Assembly: GCA_021464415.1 (NCBI GenBank)
Contig: CM038467.1
Location: forward strand, 16,571,411-16,635,410
Length of the DNA: 64,000 nucleotides
Reading direction: 5' to 3'
Origin: Lonicera japonica
Lineage: Eukaryota; Streptophyta; Magnoliopsida; Dipsacales; Caprifoliaceae
Shown: positions 46,881 to 60,941 of the stretch, piece by piece
Layout: every line of letters begins with the position of its first letter
Position numbering within the stretch: the stretch's first letter is position 1
Notes under the pieces: generated by a model
Database searches by the model: none
What the model saw: the letters and a program-made list of their open reading frames with translations, nothing else
What the model was told of the DNA's origin: nothing
Made by a program: the position numbers and the translations under genes

Positions 46881-49800
46881 CTACACTTGATATTTTGATA
46901 GCTTATCCTTCACCGGAGGCTCCAAAGCAGACATGCACTGCTCCCATGCCCCATTTACAAGCAACTGCCAAATAAATATATATATATATATAAATTAAAA
47001 AAAAACAATTACAATATGCCCATTACTGTCAAGCAAAACAATTGTACTCAGGATACTGTTTCAACCTAACCCATCATGTTTACTAAAACTTTAGGTCTAA
47101 TGCTATGTGGAACATTGACGGCCTAGTGATAAGTGTTGCATTGATCCGCTTGGAACGTGGCCCGCTGTGGGTTGGCTTTTTCAAAGTTTTGAAAACGGAA
47201 AGTTTCTTCCCTTGTGCTCCCTCCATCTCAAATTCGGTGTACCACTTTTTACTTCGAACTTTTTAAGAAAATACTAATTTCAACAAAATCAATGGTCAAG
47301 AATAAAACTTATTATTACATTGAGATGTGGTGCATTGATTATGTCCTAAAAGGGAGATGGAACATTCAATTTGAGACAGACAGGAGTATAAATTCCTTGT
47401 TAATGCCTAATAAAACTGCAACCGTATTCCCATGTTCCACCAATTTATGAAGATGTGCTTTTGCCCTAGATCTGAGCAGCTACATTTGCGCTATCTGCAG
47501 ACTTTATACATCTTGCCCTTAAAAAGAGTGAACAAACCCCAAAGGATTGTTGCAACAAAGCACACACCCGAGTTTCAAACACACCACCTCTCACTTGTGA
47601 GAAGGCTGAACTTATTACCGAGGTACGAACACATGTTCCATTACTAAATATCTTTAGAAGCTTTGGAATTCTTGTCAGATTGTATTTTGCCAGTGTACGT
47701 CATTTACTCAAGTTTCTATATTTTACATAACATGCCCAAGCTAAAGGAAATGGCATCAGCAGCAAATACTGTAGGTTATGTGATTAGACAATTAGCAATT
47801 AATGTTGATTTGGAATTTGGTACAAAAATAGAAGTATGGTCCCATAGTATACACCCAAACATGAAAAAAAATAAAATCAAACAATAAGAAAGCATACCTG
47901 TTTATACCCATGTAACACCTGACAAACTTCATTGTGCAGCTCTTCACTTCTTATTTCCTGTAACAAACACAAAGTCAGCACAGAAATTGCATATCCTTCA
48001 TTTATCTCTATTTTTTGTTCAAAGTACTTTTGAGATAGGGTGGCAGTGCAATTTAATTTCTTACATGCCAACTTGCGATAGCTTTGCACATGAAAACAAG
48101 TGAATTCAAAGCACCTGATGGGTTTACTTTAACCTGCAAGAATGATAAGATCCAACATCAAATCGAAATTTTCAATCTTAAGCTAAATAGAAGTAATAAA
48201 AAGATTGATGCATACCATTGCACATAAACCTCGGAAAGCATCCTCCTTCTCAACATCATCACGTATCCTGCCACCAAAATTTATGGTTGAGACTTGAGAT
48301 ACTATTAAAATGGGGCATTACCAAGAAAATGTATAAACCGACAAAAACAATACATATTAATTGTGTATTCGATGCATTTGGGATAATAAGAGTGATTTCC
48401 CTTGTGCTTTGGGTCTATTACACACGCCTTCCCAATGTTTCGGGAACTATAGCTAGAATCGATAACAGATGGATTAACCCCTCTAGTTTGTGTATACTCA
48501 TCTGCATTTCCCTAAGATCAGAGATAGATTTCTGCATATGGAGATTGATCCCATGCAAAGAAGTTATCAAAGTTAATTGAAAACAGAACAAAATTGGTAA
48601 CAGCCGAATAATAAATGGGACTGTCATTGCCATGTCCCAAAACCATGGAGAGGTGTGTACTGAGCACCAAACAGAGGGCTTAATGTAAGTATATATTAAA
48701 GATATCCAGTTCCCAACACCTGCAGTTTAACTCCTCATAGGGTAACCACAAACAGACTCCTAGGATTCGATTCTTCACCCTCACTTTGGTTCTATTTTAA
48801 TATTCTTCTTTAGACAACCGAGGGGGAAAATGTACATAAAAATAGCACATCTAGAATGACGGATGATACAATGGATACAAATGTAACAAAAGATTTTAAT
48901 ACTACAAGCTCCAATCTACTAGAGAAAAGAACAGGAAAGACCTTATTGGTTGTACATGAGGACGCAGAAAGAGGCCTTTTTATGTCAGCAAAAGAAGCCC
49001 AAGCTTTCAGAATTGTTCATTTTGTAGGAATTTAATGAAAATAGAGTGACTGCAAGTTATGGCATTTTCGTAATATACCAGCATTTAGAATTGCTTGTGT
49101 GTGGGTGTAAAAAAGAGCACTTAATTTTAGGATATTTTAAGAGTAACTTCTTGGAAGTTGGATTTAGCATATATATGGGGACCAGCGATGAAGAAAAAAA
49201 AAGGCTTACATGGATAAAGCAATACACCACGATTGCATGAAATGCTCCATATGAGGTGATACAAGCTCTGGACAGACCCAAGCAAGTCTCCCAAGGGTAA
49301 TGGCACTATTTTCTATGAGTGATTTGTTAATCCCCTGCTCCAGCATCATCAAGAAAAACAATAAAAAAAATAACTTTTAAGAATAGTCCAAGACATACAT
49401 GCTTAATGCATGTGAGCATGTACACATGTAAATGGTCCAAAAGATGTTCGCGCATGCACATAGAACACACAATTACCTCGGCATGTTGAAGTATTGGCAC
49501 TAAACACGAAATTGCCGTCATCACTATCGGAGAAACTTCTTGACGAACCTGAAACTTGGAAAAATTCAAACTATAGTTAAAACATTTATTGTTACTAGTT
49601 TACAATGCCAGTGTGGATGTGCCCATCCACCAACCCCATTTCCAGGATTCACAAAATGTAAGAAGAGCATGCCACAGTATCATATATTTTGAACTTGAAA
49701 TGGGGAAGTGGGGAGTGGCACTAATGTACATTCAAAAATACAAAGATTAGAAATCAATATAAAGGCCTTTTAATTTATATTCATTTATACCACGATACTA

Positions 49801-52800
49801 CAAGCATATAGCATACTAGGAATGAACCCTTCATTTAAAATTTCAAAAATCGTTTGTCCAGAAACATCGACATGCAGGACCTTCTTTCTAAGATAAAGTC
49901 ATAAAATTTTGAGAACAAAGAAGGGCGCATCCAGAGGCAGTATAATCTAATATGGTTATATTTCAGCACAAAGTGCTGAACCCACCTTAATTGCTAATTC
50001 TCCAATTGCCCAACATGCATTATTTGCAACTGAAACCAGTTCCTTCAGCTTGGGTGTGTTCTGTAAAATGTAGAACCTGAGTAAGTGGCATGCACTATCA
50101 AAATAGTAAAAATAATCAGTAAATGAGGTCAACTTACTAGTTGCTTTGCGGCAATATCGAGAAATTCAGCCAATCGAGGATGCAAATGAATAGGACAAAC
50201 CTGATCAAAATCACCAAGAATTTCTTGACATGCATTCAAAACAAAACTGGCATATAACACTCCATAAACAGAATAGTCAAAAGCTTCAAGTGGCAACCAC
50301 TGGTCCTGGAGGTAATAAAGTTGCAAATAAAACTCCATAAACAGAACTTTATTCTCAACTTACTCTTGCAAGGTCGCCAAGCAACGCAAAGGCACTTTGC
50401 CGGACATCCGGAGAATCGTCCATGCAACATTGCAGAAGTAGGTCCCTCAAATTACTTTGTGAAACCTGCAGAAAAATATAAGAACATGAATGTCATCTTA
50501 CAATACTTTCAGTAATTCTGTCATGAGAGTACTTTTTTACATAGATTATATAGATTTAGCCAACGGCAAATAGGTAGGGCTTATTCTGATCATATTCTGG
50601 CATTGAATACTGCATAAAATATCCACGTCTTAAGCAGTAGAGACCTTAATCCTAGGCCTACAGCGTTACAGTGTGCACTTCAAGAACTAAGCAGTTAAAG
50701 CTTTGGCCTGGATATACCAGGTAAAATAAACATTATTGTCTTCCACATCTTGTCATTATATGTTAATGCCACCAGTTTAGGAACGAACTGGCACTTACAT
50801 TTTAACCATTTGGCAAAGGATTGGAGACCCCTAGAATATTCCGGAGCAATATCTAGAGTAATATGGAAGACACATGATTACATGTTCTTGTTGAAGAACA
50901 TCATCCAATAAAACTCATAATACAGGGTAATCAACCTAATTGAAGGGAATACCAAAGTCTATCAAAAACAAATGGAAAAAGGGAATACCAGGCTCTCTAT
51001 CCCGCTTCCAAGACCCTCAGCAAGTCCAGAAAGAAGATCCAAAGAACAGACGATGAATTCTTTCTCATACTGAACCCCAACTGAAGAGGGATCAACCTGC
51101 AATCAAAACATCAGTGATTGTAAATAGTCCGATTTGGAAGAGACAGCTGTTCACGGGGTAACATATGGTGCAAACAGCAACTTCAAATCCTAGTTTACAA
51201 ATATAAACGTCCAGTTACGCCTTTACACTACGTTAGAATAGTACACTATCTTACTAGCCATTATGCATCACAAGACCACAACATTAGCTACATCATACTT
51301 ATCCAAGTTAATCACTTGCATGAAACAGGCCTAATTGTAGCTATTACTCAATTCTTGAAACAAAAAAGAAAAAAGAACTGGTGATTAGAAGAGGACAAAA
51401 GAGAATAAAGATCCAGCACTCTGGCAGAGGAAGCCCTTTAATAACAAATGAATCAGAATAACATTATAATAAAGAAATGAGCGAAGTTTCCAATTTTCCA
51501 AGGTTCCAGGGACTAATTTCTTTCATTGAGGAAAAAAAGAGTACAGTAAGGGTGCAGAATACATATATACAAGATCAAGTAATATATCAAATGTCAGTTG
51601 AAACCCACCTAAATCAGCCATCACGAAATATATTTAAGCTGCAACTCATGCAAACTATCAAAAGAAAGGGATTTACCAACAAAAAAAATCTCCTCTCCAC
51701 TAATGTAACAGATGAATCAAACCCCAGATGAAGTATGGGTGGCATTATTGCCAAAGCAATTATCACTATTGCCAAAGCACTGAACAGCTTTGGAAGCATA
51801 CAGTACAACTTCCAAAAGCAGTACTATGCTCTGGCAAAGCGATAATTGCTTTCGCAATAGTGCCACCGATGAAGTATCTCACAACTAGTAAGCAATCACG
51901 TGTCCGCTACTGAGAAATTCAATAATGATGGAGATGACTGGGTCGTAAAAACATTAGGTATCTTGGGAATAGCCATGAAAAAAGACAATTACAACTAAAC
52001 TTCTTCAGGATGGCAACGTGCAAGTTATTCAATTAGAATGAATCCCCTTGAAACCGCCAGGTTAAAAGAAAAGTATTTTCAGCAAACCAATTAGCACAGC
52101 CTAGTCCCATATAATTAAGAGAGAGATTACATACGGGCTATTGAGGTTATCATAACTCAAAAAAAAAAAAAAAAAAAAACCATACTATGTATTTGTTTGC
52201 ACTTCTGTTTTCCAAGTAAACGGCAAAAGTCATTACAGGATGAAAGTCAAAAACATTAAACACAATAAAAGTTCTAACAATGGAGCATCGCAGAATATAG
52301 CAATGACAAATAAATAATATAACAATAACAAATAAATTGAGAGCAACTACTCAAAGTGCAATCGATACTATGTCTATTGAGAATTAGAGACCTTGGCCAG
52401 TTGTTGGGCCTGGATGATATTTATGCACCTCTGGTACACAGGCTGTGCAAATTGAGAGAATCCGGTACCCAATGCCTGAAATAAGAGGGGGAAAAAACAT
52501 GTTATTTTCTACCACTGCACCTCCTGGTTATTTTTCTTCTCCCAGTTATTGTATCTATGAAACAAGTACATTCTATTTACCCTGATGTAATGACTAATGT
52601 CCACCCATCTATATCTGTATTATTAAAAGCATGGAGGGTTTTAGTGTGTATATTAAATATCTATATTACTAAACACATGGAGGGTTTTGGGTGTGATATT
52701 GTATTACTAAAATGCCCTTCATGCTTTACAAAAGAAAATAAAAAGTTACTGGATCAGGGATATGACCCCACAACCCAAGGTTTGAAGAAAACATATTCTA

Positions 52801-55800
52801 TACCACCTGACCAAACACTACAACATGTCCTTAAGGTGTTTTAAAAGTCTACATAATATCATGAATTACCAGGTATGATATTGCACACGCACATCGCATG
52901 TGCCATGGGTCCAAGTCTATATAATGCTGGAAAGTTTTTATTCAATGTTTTTTTAATATTGACACTTGACAGCACAATTTGGTTGGTCTTCCACCAAGGA
53001 GTCTGGAGCAATCGCGGCCACCCAATCTCTTCTCACACTGACTAATTCTTTCTATCTCCTCATCGCTCTCTATCCTCAATCCATACTCAATTGCAAACCC
53101 TTTATTTCCTACTGCTCACGTTTCCCAATACACATTAGCTGAAGCCAATTACCTCCTGTAGATACATGAGCAGTTTGCATTTTGCGCTGGGAAGCTGGGT
53201 TGGCCACAATGTCAAATCATCTGGTGTCCTTTAACTTCTTTTCATAAATTTTAATCCATTTATCTCAAATCAAGAATCTCATGCTAATTTATGCACTTTT
53301 CTAAGAAACGTAGTAATTTCAACATAATCAATGGCTGAATAAGAGAATTTATTTAATAAGGTGAAGTATGGTGCATTGATTATGTCCGGGAATGAAACTC
53401 TTAATTTGAGATCTCACAAAAAAAAAATGTGACTCTAAATTTGAGAATTGAGATGCCAGGTTTCTCTTTTTGTGTCCTTTTATATTTCTAGCATATACGC
53501 TTATACTAACCACTCGCAAGTCCCAATTACACAAAATTAAACATAAATATATACATACAGATAATCTGTTGTGAACTTAGTGTCATAGACATGATCAACA
53601 GTAGTAACAAGGCCTCTGTAACGTGGATACTACCACAAGTACAAATGACTCTCGTTAAATGTAGATAGTGTCATATGCACCACGGAATACTTTAAGCTGC
53701 CGATAAGCTGCCGAACTAACCATGTGTTTACATTGCACTCTTATCTCTCAACTGTCAATATTTTTTACGGATTGATAGTGCTGGACAGTGTGGGCAAACC
53801 CTAGTTTCTAGTAATAAACAGCATTACATCAGATAAGCCATATGTACATATCTACAAGAAACAGTAACAACACCTGTGCTATAGATGTAAAGCACTCCAG
53901 CAGTGGAAAGAGATCCTTGTCTGAATTTGACAGTTGCTGCCACTTTGCAATCAATGGTGGCATCAAAACATCAAGGTGCCTCGACTGCAAATCATCAAAT
54001 AATACATCACTGCATAGTTATCAAAAAAATAAATGCAGCATATAAAAGGGCTCTAAGTACAAGTCTTCACTTCCAGAAACCAATAGAGAGTAGAGCATAC
54101 ACACATATATTTACAAACGTTTTAAGCATAACAGATCATACCTGGTTCAGTTCCCCTCCAACAGCATCGGCCAAAGTTCCTATAGCGTCATATACAATTC
54201 TGAGGTTCCGCCTCTAGATATGGTCAAACATAAAAAATGAGAGAGCGCGAGAGAGAAAGGAGAGGGGGGTAAGGAAGGGAGGTGTGGAAACTATAGAACA
54301 TGGTGATAAAAGGTTCTCAGTCGGCAAATAAAAATAGTAGCAAAAATCACCTGATATTTTCCATACGCGCACATTAGGTGTTGCAAAATAATTTCCAACC
54401 TTGGTGACAACTCTTCTGCAGCCTCCTATGATAAATAAAGCACCAGTTAGATACATTTTATTTTAAGCACAAATGCAATTATGAGCTGAGTTTGTTTTAG
54501 GAAAAACCTCTTCAAGAGTTGCAAAAGCTGAACAAGCGGCCTCTTGCACACGTTTGTTATCATCTAATATTCTCCGTAGAAGACCCATAAGAACTTTGTC
54601 AAATTGCGCATGACCTTCTCGATGACCAATACCCTGGAATAGACAACCACACAAATGCTGAGTAACTTCAGAATTAATCACAGTACCCTCATAGGGAAAT
54701 AGAAAAGCTGTGACATGTCCACTCATTATAGCTAAGAATACACAATTTAAATCCACACAAATAAATGTTCCAAGTGCATGGGGATTCAAATTTCGTGGTA
54801 AATAATTACAGCCGTGCAGGTAACTATAATTCTCGGTTTTTGAGGTGAAGAATGGGAAACCAGTAGAGTAAATCTTTTTTTTTTCAGAAACAAACCAGGA
54901 GAGTAATTTAAGTTGTGGGGCGAGAGCTTTAATAACAGTTGTCTAAGGAACCAAACCATTGATGAATTTTGTTCCTTGATTTTAAGGATTTAATTAAAGC
55001 AGAATAACTGAATAAGCCCTTCTAATGTACGTTTATTTTTATTTTTTTGTGATCAGAAACAAAGATTGTTCACCAAATAAGTCAAAACAACCAAAAGAAA
55101 ACCGTGACAAAAGTGTTGCAAATAAACTAGAAGACCCAAAAAGACTACTAAGATTGTTCCTTATCCAAATAAATCTCAAGATCTAGCACAAAGACTTAGA
55201 AAGTGACACGCGAGGATCTAAAAAACCGTAGCTGCTTAATTAATTTTAATATCCTCAAGTCTCAGAATAATTTAGAGAATACCCTCAAAGAGAAATGGTG
55301 ATATTCAGGTCCAGGATTTATTCTAAGATGTATACTCTTTGTTGTTTATCCTTCTTTTCTTACTTTCACAACAGAAACTTTCTTGATCATAAATTAAGGA
55401 CTTTGGTCTCCTTGTACAAAGTCGAGTATGTAGTCATTAATATTCAGGACTTTTATGGTTTGATTTACAGAAGTCAATGGAAGGATAAGTTGATCGTACC
55501 TCAACAATAAATTTGCTGAAACGTGAAAGTGTCCAACAGGAAATACTTCGTATCAGAGGAAACTTATCATCTAGAAGAGGGATAAGAAATGCAACAATCT
55601 GCAAATAAAAATAAAAATATGAAATTATTAGTCGCTAAGCTTCCAAGGTTTGATTATAACTAGAACGCAATATTTCTTGTAAATCAAAAGAGAACAGTGA
55701 AGTATACAAAGCAACCAAAAAGATTAACTATACAACAGGTTGGGAAAACCTGACCAATATCTAAGGACAGGAACTTTTATTTGTGAATAAGAACATTTCA

Positions 55801-58800
55801 GTTACTTCTACAGATACACTACAGAAACATACACGTACAAAATTATGTTTAATAATATTTAAATAAACACAACTGAATAACCACGCATATATGTATATAC
55901 AGAGCATTTCTGGTAAGGACCAGTCCGTACGGACTGGTCCTTACCCGAAATTTTCCATATGTATATATATAATGTAGAAGAAAACATGAGTTCAACTACA
56001 TCAAATACCAAAGAACACATTATTGCGCACCAAACCTTTGATAAATCTATATCACGCTTTCATCAGAATTTGCTAATTTTCATCTAGTGAAAACATAAGA
56101 TTACCTCTGACAAAAGAGGGTAAAGACCATTAATGCAACCCTCTGCCACAGCTCCAAGAGCTAAAACTGCAGCTTCCCTTTCTTTCCAGGCTGCATCATC
56201 AGAGTTGGATAACTTCGCCTGCAGAGATATGAAAATAATGTTCTCATACAATTTAATGCGAAAAACAATATTTATTTGAAGAGGCAAAGTAACTATTTCT
56301 CATGGAAATCAATCTTGTATCACATCCATAATTGTCTAATTATGCCATTAATAACACAAATTCCAGTGCACTAAAATGATGGTATTGTTGTTGAGTTTTG
56401 TGTTAACTCTTGTTTGTCCACACTCCACATTGAGTCGTTCATACCCTTCTCAAAATCATATCCCGTAAGTCCCAAATTAAAAGACCAAATTTGACATACT
56501 AATTTCAACATAATCAACGCAAGAATAAAATTTATTTACTATCATCAGATTTGCTACATTCATTATGCCCCCAAAAGGAAAGCCAACTCTTGAATTGGGA
56601 CGTACAATAAAGGAAAAATTGGAGTCTGACTTAGGGATGGAGGGAGTAACTCATTATAAAAGAAACCTCAAAGCTGGGGAGACATTATGGAAGGGATCAA
56701 ACCTACAAACCGAAAATTCACAATGAAGACCAAGTACCAGTTACCTGAACAATAGGCATCAATGTTGGGAGAATCTCATCCCTAAACACATTTGAGAGAA
56801 TATCCACAGCAGCTGCACTGCACTTCCGCAAATTCCAAATATTGACTATGTCATCATCCTGTGTTTATATAAAATCTCAAAAATGATTAATTACAAAAAC
56901 ATTAACAATGAACTCATTCACCTAACAACTATGAAAGTAAATGCAACTAAAAGTCATATGGCCATATTTGTTAATCCAAGTACATTCACAAAACAAGCGA
57001 ATATTAAAATTTTGTAGAAGTATACATCATCATCACCATCCTCTGATCCATGAAAACGTGATGAGTGAAAACGGGGCTTCAAATCCTGCATAGCAAAATT
57101 ATAAGTGTTTTAAGGAGTAACAGATCAAGCATTAAATTGTGAGATTATAAAACAGAGACACCAAAAGTGAACCTGGTCTCGATCTGGGAGGGACCCATCC
57201 TCCTGCAAGTACATAGAATGATGTGAGATATAAAAATGACTTGATTCAACTCTCCATCACCAATTCACAGCATAAACTAAAAACACAAAAACCAGCATAA
57301 TTAACCTCAGCCTCAGCAAGTGACTCATCATCCTCTGCGTAAGCCATGTTCGACAACAAGATCTACGAATATTATGGTAGATGCATCACAAATATTGAAC
57401 AGGATCTCAAATAAAACATGATTGTCCAATATAAATGGAGAAAATAATCAGAACATGCGCCATACTGGAATTAAACGAGGCAAGAAGTCTCTTAGGTTCT
57501 CGGGTGGCAACTGAGCCTCACAATATGCGGACCTGCCAATTTTGAACAATATGAGGGAGTAGTACTAGAAAGAACTCAAAAGTAGATTGACACGAGAAAT
57601 TAACATTATTGTTTCAAAAGGTGTAATCTTCTAAATACAATACAATGCAAGTCAATTTATCTACCAGGCTTCTTAAAAGAAAGGAATCAAACAAAATAGC
57701 ACTGGTGAAACTTTAGGTACATGATCTTAGAACCAATTAAGAAGTCATCAGTCTTCACATATATGGCATGACCACTAGCTTTCTACAAATGCATAACACT
57801 TAGAAACAAGTGTATGTAATTCAGTTTATAAAGGCAACCAATTATCATGGTAACTACTGGACCTTTATTCAATCATCAATACTCTCCAAGTCAGATAATA
57901 GAAGTAAACCTTATTAATGACCTCTAAGGGGGTACAAATATGTATTTATCTCAGCCAAGGGCCCAAGGCATTGCCATACTATTTAACACAGAAAAAAGCA
58001 GTTACTTTCAAAATAAAATTGCACAGTAAAGATCAGACTGGTTATCCTCTAAGTGGAGGATTACCAAAATTCACAGGCTTCAAGAGCAACTTCGTCATCA
58101 GGGTCTTTGTTGACTTGCAACATGTATTCGATTACATTCCTCAAATGCGGCTGCATATGGTGCAAAAAATGTTATGAATCAACTCAGTTTTTCATTGGAC
58201 AACTAGAGGAAATAGAAACCAGTTAACATGTGAACACAACAAATCCTTTATAGCTCACATGGTATAATACAAAAATGAGTAATACAAAGACCTATGTAGA
58301 ACAGAACAAAAGGCCCACCTCCAAGAAAGCAGGATGAACTTCAATCAGCTGAACAAAAGCTGCACAAACCTGTTCAGCATACAGGCAGACACCAAACAGA
58401 GACAGTCCAAAAAAGTGTTACCCAATGCTTGACCAGAAATCAACTAGATATTACATAAAATAAATTATAAGTACCAAACTGATTATATGCAGAGAAAGAA
58501 CAGAGATTGTGACCCCCCGGTTAAAATAGCCACTTTACTCCAAAATAAAAGGCAAATATAGGACTAGAATTCTTTTTTTTCCCTGACTATTTTCATATAG
58601 ATGTCAGAAACACAATCAAAAATCAAATTCATGTTAAAATAAAGAGTGGGTGGGGGAATGAGATCTTCATATTGTTCAACAGTTGAAGTTGATGCCAACT
58701 GATTAAACTACTTACCAATTTCCGCACTTCTGCAGCAGGATCATTGGCAAGAATAAACAAACCTTGAAGGTACTTATCCATGGACATATATAGAACCTGC

Positions 58801-60941
58801 AAACACGTAAAAAGTAAGAAAAATTAAAGAGAAGCTGCAGTAGAAACAGAACTCTATTAAAAACAAAAGGGCATACTCACAGCTGGCATCAACATAATGT
58901 ATTGATTTACAGAACCCAAGGAAAGCTTTCTCAGTGAAGCATGTGGTGACTGAAATAACTGCATGGAGAAAACCAATGTTGAGAACCAAAAAAAAAATGA
59001 AATAAGTTAACTAGGGCAACCAATGTAAATAAAAGCGGGAGCATAAAATTGCGAACCCCCACACTGAAAATCCGACAAAAAATGCATCACCTGGAGTAGT
59101 CTAGGAAGGAGAATGTTGATGGGTCGTTCAGATAATCCAGGGGTATCCGAATCGAGTATTTGAGGGATGTCCTCACAAATCTGCTCTTCACCATATGTTT
59201 CATGGTTACCAAATGATCAGCTTAAGTTTATCACCCACTAAAAAGAATTGTGCATTCTACTAGAGTTAAAATTTTCTTAAGAAGGCAATTATGAAATCAC
59301 TTAATGCTTTTATACTTATTATATTTACATCGTGTCCCCTAATGCATAAGTACTTATTGTATTTACTTCAATAGAATTTTTGTTACCTATCAAAAAAGTA
59401 AACATTGTTTCTTTTACACTCGAAGAAAATAATTTGAAATGGGAGAAAACAACAAAATAAGGCCCTTAAAGAACAGGACTCAGATACGAGAGACAATACC
59501 TTAGACAAAGCATCCATAGCACCTTCCATGTGATTTAAGTCATTACTGTCCAAGCACTTGACCACTGCATGCAGTAATTCAGGCCAACCAAAAACTCCCG
59601 CTAACTGAACAATCACACTAATAATAGACCCTGCAGTAGACCTAATCTGTCTGTCTGCAGCTCCCAAACAAGGTAACAACTCCGATTTAATATATTCCTG
59701 GTTTGCAGCAGGCATGGATTTGTATGCACTTTTAAGGTTGTTTTTCAGAAGCAATCCAGCTGCTTGCCGAACCTCCACTGATTTACCCTGATATTTGTAA
59801 GGAAATAGGAGAGGCAGGTCAAAAATTTATGCAACAAACACAGGAACAGAATATAAAAGAAACCTCCCCCAAGAGTACCTGACCACTCTTGCAAGCAAAT
59901 GAAGCACTCTTACTGTGGGTTATACTAGCCACAGAGGACAGCTCATAGGATTAATAGAATACTTCGTCTCTTTTAGGAAGTAAAAGGCCAAGTAAACAAC
60001 TTTGAAAAAAAATTGTTTCGAAAGAGCTAGATAAAAGCAGTTCTAAAATAAAGCCATTATGGCCTTTGCGAGTAAAACTCCACTTCTTCCATAACATTTA
60101 CCAACTACATATTTATAACTGCCACAACAACCTATGCGAGTCAAAAATTTAGAAAAACAAAACACCAAGAACTAGCCTTGGTGACGGAGTTCGTGGGAGA
60201 TTGGGAGTTCAACACCAACCAAACTGATGTACGCGACAAAAATTAGAATCACAAAACATTGCAAAGAAACATAATGCTTTCTCTAGCCAGTATCCAATGA
60301 TAAAATGTTTAAATGGGGAAAAAGGAAGAAAAAGAAAATTATCTTGAGCCATAAACCGTAGACCAAAGTGTACTATTACATTAAAGCTAACTTTCCAACT
60401 GAAATTGCAGTTGAATACTATGAAGTACAAAAATCTGAAGCCCACTGTCAGTAATTTTCAGCAAGCTCAGATTTCAAAGCTTTCTACTTAAAAGATCAAA
60501 TCTGCAGATGTAAAGAAAAACCCTTTCAAGTATTGAAGTTCAATTACAATAAATTGAGGCAAGCATGCGTAAGTGAAAACTTCCAATCCAATAAACTGAT
60601 TTCATTCTTTTATATAGATTGGCTAGCTCCCTAATCAAATAAGCAAAAAATGAAGTTCAAACAATGATCAACAGCACATCAAATAAACCCTAACAAACCT
60701 AATCAGCATCAAAATCCAATTTACAAATAAAGAAACAAATAAGAATGAATGATAATAATACCTCGGCATGGGCGAGGATGAAAGCGAGGTAATTATTGAA
60801 ATCGGGGAAGTGAGAGTAGTGCTGAAGTTGCTGCCAAATCTGAGACTTATCGGAAGAAGGAGAAATCTGTTGTTCAACTAATCCGCAGATCTCTTTGAAC
60901 CCTTCCTCCTGTGGTTGCCAAGAAGAAGCAGGCGCCGCCAT
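46881..60941 (-). CDS. TRN1: Transportin 1 (karyopherin beta 2), nuclear import receptor
   Basis: A 29-exon gene on the minus strand, 890 residues, all junctions GT-AG and in phase. Exons in gene order: 60762-60941, 59500-59787, 59091-59180, 58881-58958, 58716-58796, 58319-58369, 58065-58150, 57466-57532, 57306-57362, 57173-57202, 57026-57085, 56745-56858, 56105-56218, 55500-55598, 54508-54633, 54351-54425, 54142-54213, 53874-53984, 52392-52475, 50989-51096, 50364-50465, 50138-50200, 49986-50060, 49477-49548, 49210-49334, 48216-48267, 48065-48133, 47898-47957, 46881-46964. HEAT repeats run throughout. The acidic loop used for RanGTP-driven cargo release spans exons 9-12 ([10 protein letters not shown] ... 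GSEDGDDD). Motifs include [25 protein letters not shown] and [16 protein letters not shown]. The length matches Arabidopsis TRN1 (about 890). It imports PY-NLS proteins such as SR and hnRNP-like factors. No lesion seen; function should be intact despite intronic transposons. Confidence 0.96.
47216..47389. mobile_element. Stowaway-like MITE in transportin last intron, family copy A
   Basis: CTCCCTCCATCTCAAATT at the left pairs with AATTTGAGACAGACAGGAG at the right. It shares an inner block (TACTAATTTCAACA, AAGAATAAA, GGTGCATTGATTATGTCC) with copies in introns at about 53255-53417 and 56445-56650. Confidence 0.7.
51737..51867. mobile_element. 131-bp foldback MITE in transportin intron
   Basis: GGGTGGCATTATTGCCAAAGC pairs with the inverted GCTTTCGCAATAGTGCCACC. 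A perfect 10-bp duplication GATGAAGTAT flanks it at 51727-51736 and 51868-51877. The whole element folds as one imperfect hairpin. The duplication length suggests a Mutator-type origin. Confidence 0.85.
52608..52915 (+). mobile_element. Probable small Helitron in transportin intron
   Basis: Starts A|TCTATATCTGTATTATTAAAAG, a Helitron-like 5' end. A second similar start (TCTATATTACTAAAC) follows about 50 bases on, each with CATGGAGGGTTTT. Near the right end the perfect hairpin GCACAT-CGC-ATGTGC (52889-52903) stands 12 bases before CAAG|T, a degenerate form of the usual CTAG|T. No coding capacity. Confidence 0.5.
53255..53417. mobile_element. Stowaway-like MITE in transportin intron, copy B
   Basis: Shares TAATTTCAACATAATCAATGG and GGTGCATTGATTATGTCC with copy A and ends AATTTGAGA. 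Its left end (CATTTATCTCAAATCAAGAATC) is worn. Confidence 0.55.
55904..55956. repeat. Perfect 34-bp palindrome in a small hairpin MITE, transportin intron
   Basis: 55912-55945 is a perfect palindrome centred on GTAC (GGTAAGGACCAGTCC and its inverse). It lies between a CATTTCT arm and a GAAATTTTCC arm and is flanked on both sides by TA-rich microsatellite DNA. A related, less compact copy is at about 61302-61436. Confidence 0.85.
56445..56650. mobile_element. Stowaway-like MITE in transportin intron, copy C
   Basis: Contains TACTAATTTCAACATAATCAA and AAGAATAAAATTTATT, shared with copies A and B, and ends GGGATGGAGGGAGTA, a typical Stowaway end. The left end is degenerate. Confidence 0.6.

Noticed and set aside
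47432..47887. Plus-strand frames opposite the transportin 3' end
   Set aside because: Shadow frames in introns without motifs or splice support.
50129..50338. 69-codon frame extending transportin exon 22 upstream
   Set aside because: The conserved transportin sequence starts at the AG acceptor (50200); the part before it is open intron by chance.
60180..60240. Possible SINE B box in transportin intron 1
   Set aside because: Weak match and no A box at the expected spacing.
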